A DNA stretch of 64,000 nt, taken from contig LSRX01000056.1 in NCBI GenBank assembly GCA_001939145.1, positions 114,761 to 178,760 on the forward strand, written 5' to 3'. This stretch comes from Symbiodinium microadriaticum (lineage: Eukaryota; Sar; Dinophyceae; Suessiales; Symbiodiniaceae). Below, piece after piece: positions 1-12,299 of this stretch. The position numbers and the translations under genes were made by a program. Within the stretch, counting starts at the first letter, position 1. Each line of letters begins with the position of its first letter. The notes under the pieces are model-generated. The model did no database searches, was not told the DNA's origin, and saw nothing but the letters and a program-made list of their open reading frames with translations.

Positions 1-399
1 GGAGGAGTTCTGTCCATGTTCACTAGGAGCGAGCTCTCTTGAATCTTCTTAAGATTAAAAGGAAGACTTCCCAAAAGGTAACGGAGCTCGCTAGAGAGAA
101 ACTCTCTTCTCTTACCAAGAGTAACTTGGAGTGAGCTCTCTGCTTGTTTTAGAGGATCTGGTAGGGGGTTTCTCATTTCCTTCTGAAGGCCGCGAGGAGG
201 ACCAGACTTCTCTTGTCAAGGTTTGAAGTTTGGAAGACCTCCATCCTTTTCTCTTGATCGGCAGAAATAAGACTAGTCGAAGCAGCGACTAGAGGATAGA
301 GTCAGTCCTATGGAGAAGGAATTGGTTTCTAGTAATGAGGTTCCTGTGTGATTGAGATGCCAGTGAGATCTCTCGAAGTACCCGTGGTAAGGGAATCGG

Positions 400-670
400 T
401 ATTGCGTTGTTGGGTACCTGTTGCTGCTTACCGCTTTCTTCGTGAGAGCTCGTTTATGTGGGAACTTGTTCCAGGACAGGAAAGGAAGTTATATTGCGTT
501 GTTGGGTACTTGTTGCTGCTTGCTGCTTGGTTCGTGATTGCTCATTTATCCGGAGTCTGGCTCCGAGACAAGAAGAGAAACGGTATTGTGTTGTCGTGTA
601 CCTATGCGTGAGTGCTGACTTTGCATTGCGCTGTCACGTACCTGTTTGTGTTCGCTTGCTGTCTAACTCA
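400..670 (+). repeat. Degenerate 92-bp tandem repeat, about three units
   Basis: The words beginning TATTGCGTTGTTGGGTAC recur at 400 and 492, and a diverged version begins at 584, giving a constant 92-bp period. Units 1 and 2 also share the downstream GAGACAAGAAG/CAGGACAGGAAAGG-type segment. The third unit is eroded and incomplete. The upstream sequence may hold older copies. No coding function is evident. Confidence 0.6.
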
Positions 671-904
671 GATCTTGTGGCACAAACCTGACATTAACAG
701 AATGTTGTTCCAATACGTACTCTAGCTAAATGGTATTGGCTTGTCGGCCTTCGTGGGAGAGTATATGACTACAACAAAACCCGAATGCCAGCTTCCAAAT
801 AAACCCTGTTTAAGCCACCCACGGGGGGGGGGCCCTGTGACATGGATATCGGGGGGATTTTCTGCCTTTGTCGAAGGCGGCAGTAGTAGAAAAATCAAGC
901 CAAG

Positions 905-949
905 ATATATGTAGCATATATATATATACATATATATGTGTGTGTGTGA
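905..949. repeat. TA/TG microsatellite
   Basis: A run of TATATA is followed directly by a TGTGTG tract, a compound dinucleotide microsatellite. Confidence 0.9.
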
Positions 950-3900
950 TTATGGTGATGTGAGAGGCAGCTGTCAGCGATGAAAGCGACTTCGTACCCC
1001 ACCCAGGAGTCGGGATGAATTCCTGCTTCCTCCCCGCCTCTCCGTTTGCATTCTTTTGCAGGAGCTTACATCTCCGACCTCTCTGGATGATCGCAGATTT
1101 CACCACAGTGAGCTCTTCCAGCCTCGGCATTCAAGATGGTGCCTAGATTTCATCGAGCGTGCCGGGCGACCCGGAGCTCCCAGGCTGAGGCACCGCATCG
1201 TTTGACCCTTTAACTGCTGTAAACTGGCCGCTGGCCGCTTACTGCACCACGATCTCACCGCCGCATCCGAATCCTTGCCGCTCAAGTCCATGCAAAAGGG
1301 TCCGCTGGAGAACACCCAGAAACAGGGGATCGGTGCAGCGGTGTCGCTTTCACGTTCCCTTTCGGGCGCGTGCGGAGTATGTCGTGATTTGTCAGTGCAC
1401 TTTTCGCCGCAAGAGAGCCGACGGCATCAGGCCCCTTCTGGGGGCAATGCCACAGGTCAAGGAAGAGCAGCGCATCCCACCACATCGCACCATCGCACGC
1501 ATCATGCGAAGCTTCGAGTATCGGAAAGGCACTGACGCTCTCATGGCCTTGAAGGCCTGAAAGACGGCTGATGCCAGTTTGGCGTTAGTAGAGAAGCTTA
1601 TCTTAGTGGTTCAGGCATCAGTCAGCTGAATTGAATTTGAAGTTGAAAGTCTGGTCTCCTGCATGGAGGGCTGAGCTCTTTTCATTTGCGAGGACGGTGC
1701 ACGGAGTTACGTCTCACGGAGATTTCGGAATCAGTTAGCGTCAACATGTTGCAGAGGCCAGCTCGTTCCGACGCACCGCCTTCAACATGACATCAGACAG
1801 GTCGCTGAGTGGCACCTAATTCGTGCGACGCGATGCGCTCAGAAACCTGACAGACGTTGGCAGAAACAATTGCATTCGAAGTCGCGCCCCGGAGGCCAAG
1901 AGCCCTGGCGCCTGAGAAGCTGCCCAGAGTGCGACAGGCAGTTTTTCGGCCCAAGCGCTGAAGGCGCATGGGCCGAGGTGGACACGAACCCGTACTGGCG
2001 ATATGTCCTCCATTCAATTGGATACTTCTTTTCGGGGGCAGCCAACATATAGAGACCACCTCGCAGTACTCCATGCTGCCACACAGACACACACACACAA
2101 GCATCTTCCATATTTCAGTGCTGCTTGTGACACTGTCTTTGGTTTGGCCACGCCAGCGCCGGGTGTTCTGGCCGCGCAGAGGAAGGCGTCCAGGTGGCCT
2201 CCTTTCGAAAGGATCCCGGGCGGCCAATCTCAGGCCCGGCCTCCCGGCCTGCACATGGAGCTGACGATTCTCGACTACTTGGGCTTGCCCGAAGGCTCCG
2301 CCCGGTTTATTCCTCTCTCTCTCTCTCTGGGCGGTTTAGACGGAGCTGTCGTGCAGTCGCAGTGGCAGGCAGCATTCTGTCCGTGCGTTCGGGACCCACC
2401 CGGCGCCAGAGTCCCTTGCCCTGCTCAGCGCCCTTCAGGCCTCTGAGAAAATGCTCAGCGAGAGGGCGGGAGAGGGGGGACACAAGGGGTTAGGGCCCCC
2501 GAAGTGGTGTGTCGAAGGCTTCCGCCTGGGCCATGGCCCTTGCGGATAGATGTGCTTGGGCTTCTAGGGCCGGAGAGCCCAGCTTGGAAGGGTCTTGGCC
2601 AGTCTTGGCCTTGGTTGGCCCCAGCCTTGGCCGTTTTCTTCAGGAAGTCTTCTTCGCACATCGTTTTGACCTCCGGGGAGAACGGCCAAGGGCCTTACAG
2701 CACGGCTGTGCTTTTGCAACTTTGCCCTTGGCGACCTTGCGAGGCTTGTGTAGGCTGCCCTTGGAAGGCAAGGATGGGCCGTGGGCCCAGCTTTCGGTCG
2801 CGCCTGCAGTGCTGCTCTTCGACTCTTCGACCCGACTTAGGCGGCCGATGAGCGTGACCTTTCAGGTCTGCACAGAGAATGGTCCCAGGCCAGATTCCCG
2901 CGCAAGCCGCGGCCGCGCGCGCTCGCGAGCGCGAGCACTCTCGGCAGGCCGAAGACCTCACCAAGTTTGAGCCCGGCCTTCAGCCGCCTCAGCCTCCACT
3001 CCCTACAGCAGGGCCGCAACAAGAAAAGGCATTCATCTCTTCCATCACATCTTCCAGTCATCCAATAAGTAGTAAACCAGAATTTTTGGCCTCCGAGGTC
3101 GGCGGCTGGAAGACGCGGCTCCGGCTCGGAGCTCGAGAGAGAGCAGAGTCGTCGGCCCGGGCGAGTGCTGGCTGCTGGCTGCTGGCTGCTAGGTGAAGAA
3201 GAGGGATGCGGAAGCAGATGCGAGAGCCTACCTGGACACGCACCGACTGCACGAGGCGCACACTCCAATCTCTAGTGACTCTAGTCTAGTGCCTGACCTG
3301 ACCTGCAGTTCATGCATGGCCTTTTCGAGCTGCTGCTTCGGGAACGCCCAGAAGATCCCTACAGCTTCATGGTTCCACCCCCAGCGACACTTCCAGGGTA
3401 CAGAGATGTACAGAGGCTGCCAAAGGCGGTCTGATGTCTCGTGAGCGCCGCGCGAGTCTCTGTTGTAACAGAATGTCTGGAACTCGCATCTGATTTGTGC
3501 TAACGCGGATTGTCACGGAACAATCTTATAGGCGGGGCTTCTAAATTCCACGAGAGAAAGTCTTGCCCGTACACCGATCTCACCAAGGCCAAGCGCTTTC
3601 GCCAGGTGTTAGCGGCCTTTGTCTCAATTGACGCTTTGTCAAGAATCTGCATTGCATGCAGGCCGCCGCCATGGAAGCTCAGTCCGAGGCCTCTGGGAGA
3701 GCACCGCAACGCCGCAAGAGACACGTCTCTTTTCAGCTTAAGACACATTACTTTTCCAATAGGCCTCCCGGGTCACTTACGTTGCCAGGGCGCAGGGCCG
3801 GGAAGCGGCTTGAAGGCGCAATCGGCGCAGGGCGAGACGAAAGGAGCGACCTTTTTGCGCGTTTCGGGAAGGCCTCGAGGAGCTCCGTCTCGACGGCACC

Positions 3901-4914
3901 CACCAGCCCGCGCCCTCGGCCCCTCGCGTCTTCTTCGCCCTGTGGCCCATTGGGGCCTCTGGGCCGGCAGGGCTTTTGCATGGCTGAGGTGCCACATCCC
4001 TAAGCCTGTCCTCTCCGACGCGAGATTCCAGCTTGGCCGCGCTGTTGCCCCAGTGATCTCTCCCTTTCTCTCTCTTCTCACATTGTATACCAATATACAT
4101 ACTGCTACAACGAACAACCCAAACATGCACGCAACAATGTACTGAAGAATCAGTACTTTCAATCACCAATGTACCATTATAACACTATACTAATTATACC
4201 AATATGCTAATATACTAATATGCCAAAATACTTGTATACTAATATATTTCTTTCCTAATGTACATATATTAAGACTAAGACTCAGACTAAGACGAAGAGT
4301 AAAACACATACTAACACGAACGCTACAATAATGTTGTTACTAATACTTCATAGATGTATAGTGAGACAAATACTAATACTAGTATTGATATTAGTACTAA
4401 CACTGTCATTGACATTTACATTGACACCAGCATTAACACTAAAGCTAACATTATCTTCGTCTCGACGAGAGGCGAGCATGGAGACTGATGAATAGAAGTC
4501 TCTGAGAGACTGTCTAATCGCGATCGTTACATGTGTATCTCTGCTCCTTGTGCTACAAGGAAAGAACCTGAGCTCACGCATCTGGGCAGCCTTCATTTGC
4601 ATTAACACAGCTTCGCATGCAGCAGTGTGGGCTCTGAGTGTATTGCTTGAGAAGAAAGCATGTTTTAAATACTGCTACTAGTAGATGGTGAGAGAGAACA
4701 GGAGAGTACGTAACACCACAAGAAATAGAATCACGAAATGGTAACATGTTTTTTGAGACTGTGTGTCATGACTCATATATGCTTAAGACCACAAGAACCA
4801 ACACAGAATCTATCGGCATGTGCAGGGATTTCGATATCAGTCCGCGGCAACACAAGTACAGACATGATCAGTTTCGTGGCAGAGGTTGATCCAGCGGGTG
4901 CTACCATACATACC

Positions 4915-4950
<36 letters not shown>

Positions 4951-4954
4951 TATA

Positions 4955-4990
<36 letters not shown>

Positions 4991-5000
4991 TCCCTCTCTT
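4915..5000. repeat. Compound TA then TC microsatellite
   Basis: About 40 bases of TA repeat, interrupted by single TG steps, change abruptly into about 40 bases of TC repeat. The apparent proteins here (YIYIY and SLSLS strings) are translations of the repeat and not genes. Confidence 0.95.
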
Positions 5001-5144
5001 CTTCCTTGGAAAGAAAAATCAGGACCACGCTCTCGGCCAGCTTCGGCGAGGTGCCCGAAGGCGCCTTCAAGGCCGCTCTGCACGACGCGCCTCTGCAGAC
5101 GTAAACATAATATAACATACTGAAAATATAATCTGATATACGAT

Positions 5145-5236
5145 ACTATACTACACTGTACTATGCTATACTATACTATGCTATACTACACTATACTATA
5201 CTACACTATACTATACTGTACTATACTATACCATAC
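5145..5236. repeat. Pentanucleotide CTATA-type tandem repeat
   Basis: Around 18 imperfect copies of a five-base unit (ACTAT/ACTAC/GCTAT variants) run without a break. Variants are scattered through the array, which suggests an old array with point mutation and little homogenisation. Confidence 0.85.
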
Positions 5237-7284
5237 GTAGACATCATCACAAGCGCAGACAAGCGCATATTAAGCGCAGAGTCGGGCAGAGTCGCAGTGT
5301 CTCTCTGTCGGCCCTTCACTGCTCTCATGTCAGGTCTGGGTTCGGAGCATGCGCGGCCGCTCCATCGCGAAGCTGGTGGTGGGACCCAAGGAGAAGGTGC
5401 CCTGCCTCGAAAAGACTCGAAAACGAAAACCGACCAGAGAAAGGAGAGAGGGAGAGAGAGAGAGGCATTGACCTGCCCCCATGCCCGGGAGAGAGCAAGC
5501 AAGCAAGAGCGAGAGCGCGGAGAGCGAGGAAGCTGAAAGCCCGAGCACCGCGCTTTTGACCGCCACCCAACTCAGCCCAATTCAGTCGACTGTTGTCTTG
5601 CTCCTGGACCTCACGCTATCTACGTTGCCACGGGTTATACTTAATTTTGGTGGCCAGGAAGTTAAGCCGGCAGGCATACAAAGCAAATCTAGACTACTTC
5701 CAAACAATTCTGGTGTTCCTGTAAAGTCCATGTCAACATCAAAATCGAAATCGCTTTCTGCTTTTAACTTACCAACTAGATTATCTGTCTCGTTGCAAGT
5801 TGTCTTGTTTGATGTAATCCCGAATTCCTGATGAAATTTTAATCGAATAATTGTTTCATTGCTAGTGGATCGGCGGTTGTTTTGCTTCGAAAAGACAACG
5901 TTCGCTCTGTTGGTGACACAGTTTTCAATGAATTCTTGGCAGTTGCTTGTTGATCTATTCTACCACCTTGACGCCATGTTGCATATGTAAATCGGCCGTT
6001 GATGCTGTGATGTGTCGCGCAAAAGACTGAAGAGGAACACGAGTGCTTCGCCTCCCGCCTGGGGTTTTCCGGTTTTGGTGTTGTAACCCGGGTTTGAAGA
6101 TTCGAGTTATTTGGCCGCAGACTGTCATTGCTAAGTGCGTTTATAGGAAGAAGACACGGATGAGCACTCCACCACTGGCACTGGCACACTTCCAAGAGCA
6201 GCAAGCAAGGGCCAAGGCTTCGCACACGCGTCGGCTCGGCCGTCTGGCACGGCACGGAGGATGCATCTTCGCTTTAGTTTCAAAGTTCCGATCACAGTCA
6301 CCACCTCAGCAAGTTCGATTGACGTACGGATAGCCTTCTCTTCATCGTGGAAACTCGCCGATGTCAACCGATGTACCGATGCATAACAGCGCTTGTCCCT
6401 GTAATCGCATGCAGCAAAACACGTCCGCATATATTTCTGTGTCTTGGAGCATGTAAATGACGAGTTGGACTCATGGAATTGAATCGCGGGAGAGACCCTC
6501 TGACACAATTTTTCCGGAGCGCGAACATGGGGGTGGGCTTGGTGACGGGGGGTCGGGCCTGCCCCTGACACCACTGACACCCAGCAGAAGAAGGAAACAA
6601 AGAGACGGAGGCGGGTTTTCTTTGGCGGTTGTTCTACCCAAGAACTTGAAGATTAGCCAGGTGGGTTCTCTAAAGCAGCGGCTGCCCGGTGCTGCCGCCT
6701 CCTCGCAGCTGCTTTGGTGCGGCACTCTTCACGACTCCTCTTTTATGCACCTGCCAAGAAGTATGCCCTATAGACTGCGCGAGAGGCTTGGGGAGATGCT
6801 GCCGAACGACTCCACGCTAGAGGTCCAAGTCCCGTGTTTGTGCCACTGACCAGGCGAGAGAGAGCGCTGTGTCCAGGATTGGTTTGTGGAGCCCGGCCTT
6901 GTGATGCTGAACGTGGTCTCGTCGCAGAAGGCCCGGGGGCCCCTTCCAATTTCAGTCATCACTCTGCGGCTCATCGCTAAGGAGCCCAGGGTTCGGCACA
7001 TCCTCTCCGGAGCCAGCGAAGGCAGGGCGCGCTTTGGAAAGCTGCAAAGACTGCCGAATGCTTGGCGGTGCAGCAGGAGGCATCAGGCTCTGGAATCCCG
7101 CCAATGCAGAGAAGGCGGTACTTGGCGGTACAAAAGGGATAAAATGCGGGCGCCAGCTGGTCTCTGACTTCTGAGGTGCAGGACATGACTCCCCTCGTGC
7201 AGTCGGCAATCCTGGTGGGGGAATTCGGAATCAGTCGACGAAGTGCTTTTTTTTTTGTGTTAGACCGCACCGAACAGGCGATGG

Positions 7285-10200
7285 TTGCTTGCTGGGAGAG
7301 GATGCGCTAGGTCCCAAGAGTCCAAGAGGGGCAAGGCAGAGTCAGGAGCCAGAGCCAGAACTCCAGGTGTACTCTGCACAACTTCCGATGGGCGCATGCA
7401 GCTATGGGACCTCAGCTTGACACCCACTCTACAGGAGTCAGGTATTTTTGGGCTCCCCCTTGCAATCTCAGGTGAGGGCACCTGCCTGAACAGCGTCGTC
7501 GCGCACCAGGACGAGGCTTGAGGGCTGGAGTTTGGGGGTCTGCAATTTTTCGTACTGTCACTAAGATGCAGAGACTTGCAGAGCTCTAGCGGACTCTAGC
7601 GTATCTGCGTGGCCCTGGTGCCCAGGCCGGCTGTGTCGCTGTGGACTGGGCGACGGAGCAGGCAAAGCTGAGCTGACGAGCTGACATTTTGCGACTCAAT
7701 CCTCTCTCTACCAAAGCTCCCCAGATTTCTTGGTTGACTTGTTTAAACAGAAGTGTTGTTCAGATGGTGGGCTTGTTTGAGCATCGGTTGTTGCCACGCC
7801 TGGCTTCAGAGCACTTCTTGCATGCGCGAACTGTGGTGGGGCGGCAGTAATCACGGCGAATTCCGTCTGTTCTTGTTGCACACTCCAATCGGAAGGGTAA
7901 GGAAACTGTCACGGCGAATTCTGTCTGTTCTTGTTGCACACTCCAATCGGAAGGGTAAGGAAATTGTCACGGCGAATTCTGTCTGTTCTTGTTGCACACT
8001 CCAATCGGAAGGGTAAGGAAATTGTCACGGCGAATTCTGTCTGTTCTTGTTGCACACTCCAATCGGAAGGGTAAGGAAATTGTCACGGCGAATTCTGTCT
8101 GTTCTTGTTGCACACTCCAATCGGAAGGGTAAGGAAATTGTCACGGCGAATTCTGTCTGTTCTTGTTGCACACTCCAATCGGAAGGGTAAGGAAATTGTC
8201 ACGGCGAATTCTGTCTGTTCTTGTTGCACACTCCAATCGGAAGGGTAAGGAAATTGTCACGGCGAATTCTGTCTGTTCTTGTTGCACACTCCAATCGGAA
8301 GGGTAAGGAAATTGTCACGGCGAATTCTGTCTGTTCTTGTTGCACACTCCAATCGGAAGGGTAAGGAAATTGTCACGGCGAATTCTGTCTGTTCTTGTTG
8401 CACACTCCAATCGGAAGGGTAAGGAAATTGTCACGGCGAATTCTGTCTGTTCTTGTTGCACACTCCAATCGGAAGGGTAAGGAAATTGTCACGGCGAATT
8501 CTGTCTGTTCTTGTTGCACACTCCAATCGGAAGGGTAAGGAAATTGTCACGGCGAATTCTGTCTGTTCTTGTTGCACACTCCAATCGGAAGGGTAAGGAA
8601 ATTGTCACGGCGAATTCTGTCTGTTCTTGTTGCACACTCCAATCGGAAGGGTAAGGAAATTGTCACGGCGAATTCTGTCTGTTCTTGTTGCACACTCCAA
8701 TCGGAAGGGTAAGGAAATTGTCACGGCGAATTCTGTCTGTTCTTGTTGCACACTCCAATCGGAAGGGTAAGGAAATTGTCACGGCGAATTCTGTCTGTTC
8801 TTGTTGCACACTCCAATCGGAAGGGTAAGGAAATTGTCACGGCGAATTCTGTCTGTTCTTGTTGCACACTCCAATCGGAAGGGTAAGGAAATTGTCACGG
8901 CGAATTCTGTCTGTTCTTGTTGCACACTCCAATCGGAAGGGTAAGGAAATTGTCACGGCGAATTCTGTCTGTTCTTGTTGCACACTCCAATCGGAAGGGT
9001 AAGGAAATTGTCACGGCGAATTCTGTCTGTTCTTGTTGCACACTCCAATCGGAAGGGTAAGGAAATTGTCACGGCGAATTCTGTCTGTTCTTGTTGCACA
9101 CTCCAATCGGAAGGGTAAGGAAATTGTCACGGCGAATTCTGTCTGTTCTTGTTGCACACTCCAATCGGAAGGGTAAGGAAATTGTCACGGCGAATTCTGT
9201 CTGTTCTTGTTGCACACTCCAATCGGAAGGGTAAGGAAATTGTCACGGCGAATTCTGTCTGTTCTTGTTGCACACTCCAATCGGAAGGGTAAGGAAACTG
9301 TCACGGCGAATTCTGTCTGTTCTTGTAGCACACTCCAAGCGATCGGAAGGGTTTTGAAACAGTATCAAAAGATTTAGGAACCAGGAATCTAAAATTCAAA
9401 GCTGCAGGTTAGACTGATGCAAGGAATAAAACTGACCCAGCAATTCTGTTTCAGATCATTCAGCCGAATTGGCTCCTGTTGTCGCTGGCTTATTACTATG
9501 TCAACTCGGCCAACGAAACAAAGCACTGATTATTCGACCGAGTTTGCACAGCAATCATGCTTTGGCAAAAGAACACACCTTTGGCAGCAAGAGTTGCTAA
9601 GACTGCTCCATGGCCGGGTTGGCGCACCGTGGTCGTCCAAATCAGCATTTTTGTTTTGCGGCTTGTTGGATTTGTTTGCTGGGTCTTTTTTGCCACTTAG
9701 CCGGATAAAGCCATGTCCAAGAAAGAGTTTTCGGACGATTCGGCTCATTTCAGTTCCGAGTGTTTGCCTGTCGGCCGATTGGTTGCTAATTTTGGCCATT
9801 CTCCGGCCGACAATCCCTAATGCCAGGGGAGATCCCAAAACAGACAGGACTGCCGAGCCGGTTCGGGCCGTTCGGCAGGCTTGGGAAAATACACTCCTTC
9901 CGCAGAGGTCTTGCAATTCAGCATGCCGGGGTTTGAAAGCACATTGGGTGTGGTTAAGAGGGATCCACTTCTACGTCTAGCAGAGGAAAGGGCATCGCCA
10001 CCGCCCTTCGGCTTGTTGTGGCTGCTCGAGAGGGATGGAAGAGCCTGACCACAGAAACCTTTTAAGCTCCTGTGAGTTGCTGCTGAGACAGGTTTCGTGT
10101 GCTCACTGGGGCTTTACAGGCTGCGGCCCAGCCCGCGTACAGATCTCACTTGGCTTGCCCAGGCTGTGGAAAATGATTGTCGGGACTTCTTGTGCAGCGA

Positions 10201-12126
10201 ACCTTCATGAACATCTTGACGCACCCACACACTACGCGCACTCGGCATGGGCCTTCGTGTGCAACTGTTCTTGAGCCTTCTGTCGTTCCTGGTCGATGCG
10301 CCGAAGCGAATGCGAGTCGTGCAATCCCTACGCGCTTCTCATTCGTATATGATGCCTGCGATACGGCGATAAGTGCCATCCCGAAACAATTCCCTCAACA
10401 GAGCTGTTGTTTCGCAGTGGCCGAATTTGGGATGCATGTGATGCATCCAATGCAGCTTCGGAAATCACACGAGGTAGACTACTGAAAGAGCAAACATCTG
10501 TGCGTCTCTGTCTTTGTCAGTCTCTGCTCTTCAAGTCAGTGGCTGCGGTTACACAAAACCGTTTTTCGATCATCAGCAGGCATTGACGGGCTGCCTCGTC
10601 GGCCCTGCAAAGCTCTGGTGTCTCAAGGCTGGAACAACAGCGGCAGTTGCGTCAGTAAATGTCGAAGTCCTGCCGTCAGACTTTCCGGTGTTTGAACATC
10701 CTGGCATCCGAGACTGCAGCTCTGGCGCTTAGGACCCTAGAGTGTCCTGTGCGCTAAAGTAGCTCGGGTTCGAATAAGGTCGATTCCTTGTCAGTTGACT
10801 GGCCCGGGAGAAGGCGGGAGGGCCATTCACGGCCATCTGACAATCAACAGGCAAAAAGCCTCCTGCCTCGACTAGGGCTTGTGCGGGCTTGCGGAACGGG
10901 GCCGTGCGCCTCTGGGACTTGGACGCAGCGCAGGCGCTCTGAAACAAGCGAGCTCGCACCTTGCTCGCACCTTGGTCGTGTAAGGTGCTTGGGGACTTCG
11001 CGGAAGGTGCCGAGACAGCGAAGGTCACGGGGCGCAAAGGTGTGAGAGCACTTCCTCTCTCGCCCTCTGATGGCACGACTGAGGAGTCCGGCACGGCCGT
11101 GAGCGGCACTGTCGTCGACTGCCGTGGCCGGCGGGCTCTGAGCGGCTTCGAAGCCCCGTGCCCAGCTTGTGACGATGAATTATAAATACAGGGTGATTCT
11201 AGGCTCCGACTCTGCTGATCTGCGGGTAGAGCAAGGATGGACACCTGGCATATTGGCACTTCGATGGGAGAGGCCTGTATCAGGCAAATCACCGTCTCAG
11301 TGTGGCCGTTGTGGCTGTGGCAGGCGCAGTTGGCACAGTCTCGGACACGCTTCCACAGGCACAAATCGACCCGAGAAGTTTCCGAACATGCCAAGCGACC
11401 GCAGTGCCGAGGCAGGAGATCCTCGCAGGAAGCCGCAGCCCCGGGCGTTTGCAATGTTTTCCAAAATGCGACACTCAGAAGTTCGTCCGAGGAGTGCGAA
11501 GGCCAGAACAGCGGGCGAGGAGAGCACCACGGAAGACGTGTCAGAGATTCTTCTAGTCTTTGCAGGTCTTCTTGGCCCACTACAGTGCGCTGAGGAGCCT
11601 TGTGGCGCGCGAGCCTCGGTAGGCACAAGGGAAGGAGGACGAGGGCAAGGAGTACTGACGCCGAGGCATTGGCGGGAAGCAGACAGCCGGGCCTTGGTTG
11701 GCTCCGACGATGGCAGCCTGTCACTGTGGCGTGTCGAGAGCGGCGAATGCCTTGCAAGGCCTAGCTGGGCCTGGGGAGTTTCGCTTTTGTTTCTTTGCGA
11801 AACTTGCGCAAAAAACAGTCTCGCTGCAGGTTTGCCCGCCACATCGGCTTCGTGTGGGCAATTCATGCAGACTGGGCCTGTCGCCAAGTTCCACTCCAGG
11901 CCGTTCTTGCACACGGGCACTCGGGATCCACGAATCCGAGGCTCGGGAACGCGCAGTGTCTGGAGCCTTCGATGGCTGCCTAAAACTCTGGGACCGAGAG
12001 CTCTCTGCGCAAAGCGATGGAGCTGAGACCCGGGCCTTTGTTGCAATTGCAGTGGCATTCGCAGGATCTTCGAACCGGCGAATGCCTGCGCACGATTCAG
12101 GGCCATTCACGGCCAATTAGGAGCCG
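7285..12126 (+). CDS. WD40-repeat protein gene, intron-rich, exon boundaries unresolved
   Basis: Several separate plus-strand stretches translate to characteristic WD40 blade pieces: TTSDGRMQLWDLS near 7.38 kb, EGHSRP and NGAVRLWDLD near 10.82-10.93 kb, GSDDGSLSLWRVESGECL near 11.70 kb, HGHSGS and GAFDGCLKLWDRELS near 11.91-12.00 kb, and RTGECLRTIQGHSRPI near 12.08 kb. WD40 domains form beta-propeller interaction scaffolds; nothing shows the partner or process. The pieces lie in different frames separated by stops, as expected of exons split by introns, although frame damage is possible. A weaker candidate blade (TGCLVGPAKLWCLKAG) lies near 10.59 kb. A 58-bp minisatellite sits between the first and later pieces. 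Two long minus-strand frames overlap this gene and are treated as shadows. WD40 content is convincing; a single gene over the full span is inference. Confidence 0.55.
7369..7416 (+). CDS. WD40 blade fragment (exon piece 1)
   Basis: The frame reads VLCTTSDGRMQLWDLS, matching the end of a WD40 blade: small residues, SDG, then a hydrophobic-x-LWD motif. The sequence just upstream (CTCCAG followed by GT) could be a 3' splice acceptor. It is far from the other blades, with the 58-bp array between, so membership in the same gene is uncertain. Confidence 0.5.
7852..9352 (+). repeat. 58-bp minisatellite, 26 units
   Basis: A unit beginning CACGGCGAATTCTGTCTG repeats with an exact 58-bp period from 7,852; the last unit starts at 9,302, which gives 26 units. 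Internal units are essentially identical. Only the first unit (CCGTCTG variant), the second unit boundary, and the last unit (TTGTAGCA, with an extra GCGAT) differ. Since 58 is not a multiple of three, no frame could be conserved through the array, so it is not coding. Each unit contains an EcoRI-type GAATTC. Near-perfect identity with variants only at the edges is typical of recent unequal exchange or gene conversion. The true copy number may be misassembled. Confidence 0.97.
9360..10560. other. Spacer between minisatellite and WD40 exons
   Basis: No recognised coding motif. A 187-codon plus-strand frame (9,417-9,980) is open but has no domain signature, is contradicted by an equally open minus-strand frame, and probably reflects intronic GC-rich sequence. 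Confidence 0.4.
10818..10939 (+). CDS. WD40 blade fragment (exon piece 2)
   Basis: EGHSRP (10,818-10,835) is the GH-dipeptide start of a blade. GLRNGAVRLWDLDAAQAL (from 10,886) is the WD-dipeptide end of a blade. They are in different frames, so an intron or an indel lies between them. A stop follows at 10,940, so a donor site should lie just before it. Confidence 0.6.
11688..11756 (+). CDS. WD40 blade fragment (exon piece 3)
   Basis: The frame reads ALVGSDDGSLSLWRVESGEC, a textbook blade end with SDDG, LSLW and the following GEC turn. It is followed by AAGGCCTAG, where a GC donor of the dinoflagellate type is conceivable but unproven. Confidence 0.65.
11897..12006 (+). CDS. WD40 blade fragments (exon piece 4)
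   Basis: AVLAHGHSGS at 11,897-11,929 matches a blade start. In a second frame, RAVSGAFDGCLKLWDREL (from 11,944) matches a blade end. The frame change within about 15 codons again implies a very short intron or a one-base error. Confidence 0.65.
12065..12126 (+). CDS. WD40 blade fragment (exon piece 5)
   Basis: DLRTGECLRTIQGHSRPIR covers the linker between two blades: the RTGECL turn and the next TIQGHSRPI. The words coding GGCCATTCACGGCC recur at 10,821 and here, as expected of related repeats. Downstream exons are not recognised before 12.3 kb. Confidence 0.65.
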
Positions 12127-12299
12127 CCCTGCATCTGCCTGGCAGATGCGCCTAAGGCCCTTGCTTCTCCGCTGCTTTCTGCTACTTTCTGCAGGAGCAT
12201 CTGCTGTGGCGGCGATCCGAACGGCGCCTCCAGGGCCTGAGAGCCGAGGATATTTCAGAGAGACTTCCTCGATAAGGGCGCCTCCTAGCTAGCATCCTC

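Larger units (their letters stand above)
1..6880. other. Region without a recognised gene
   Basis: I find no convincing conserved protein on either strand here. Open frames are short, overlap each other on both strands and carry no motif I recognise. The content that can be supported is repetitive: a degenerate 92-bp tandem repeat near the left edge, TA/TG and TA/TC microsatellites, and a pentamer repeat. From about 4.1 to 4.4 kb the sequence becomes AT-rich and is full of ACTAATAC-like words. A Kozak-like context (GCCGCCATGG) around 3,670 opens a 112-codon frame without recognisable domains; it may be chance. Confidence 0.6.

Noticed and set aside
3662..4003. ORF with a strong Kozak-like context (GCCGCCATGG)
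   Set aside because: Downstream frame is low-complexity without motifs; on the minus strand GTAAGTG at about 3,780 also suggests an exon, so coding strand cannot be decided.
4738..5118. Tyr/Ile- and Ser/Leu-rich ORFs on both strands
   Set aside because: Translations of the TA and TC microsatellite.
7852..9352. CRISPR array
   Set aside because: The 58-bp units abut directly with no variable spacers; this is a minisatellite in a eukaryotic genome.
10729..12106. Long minus-strand frames of 342 and 269 codons
   Set aside because: They overlap plus-strand WD40 motifs, have no domain of their own and reflect GC-rich antisense bias.
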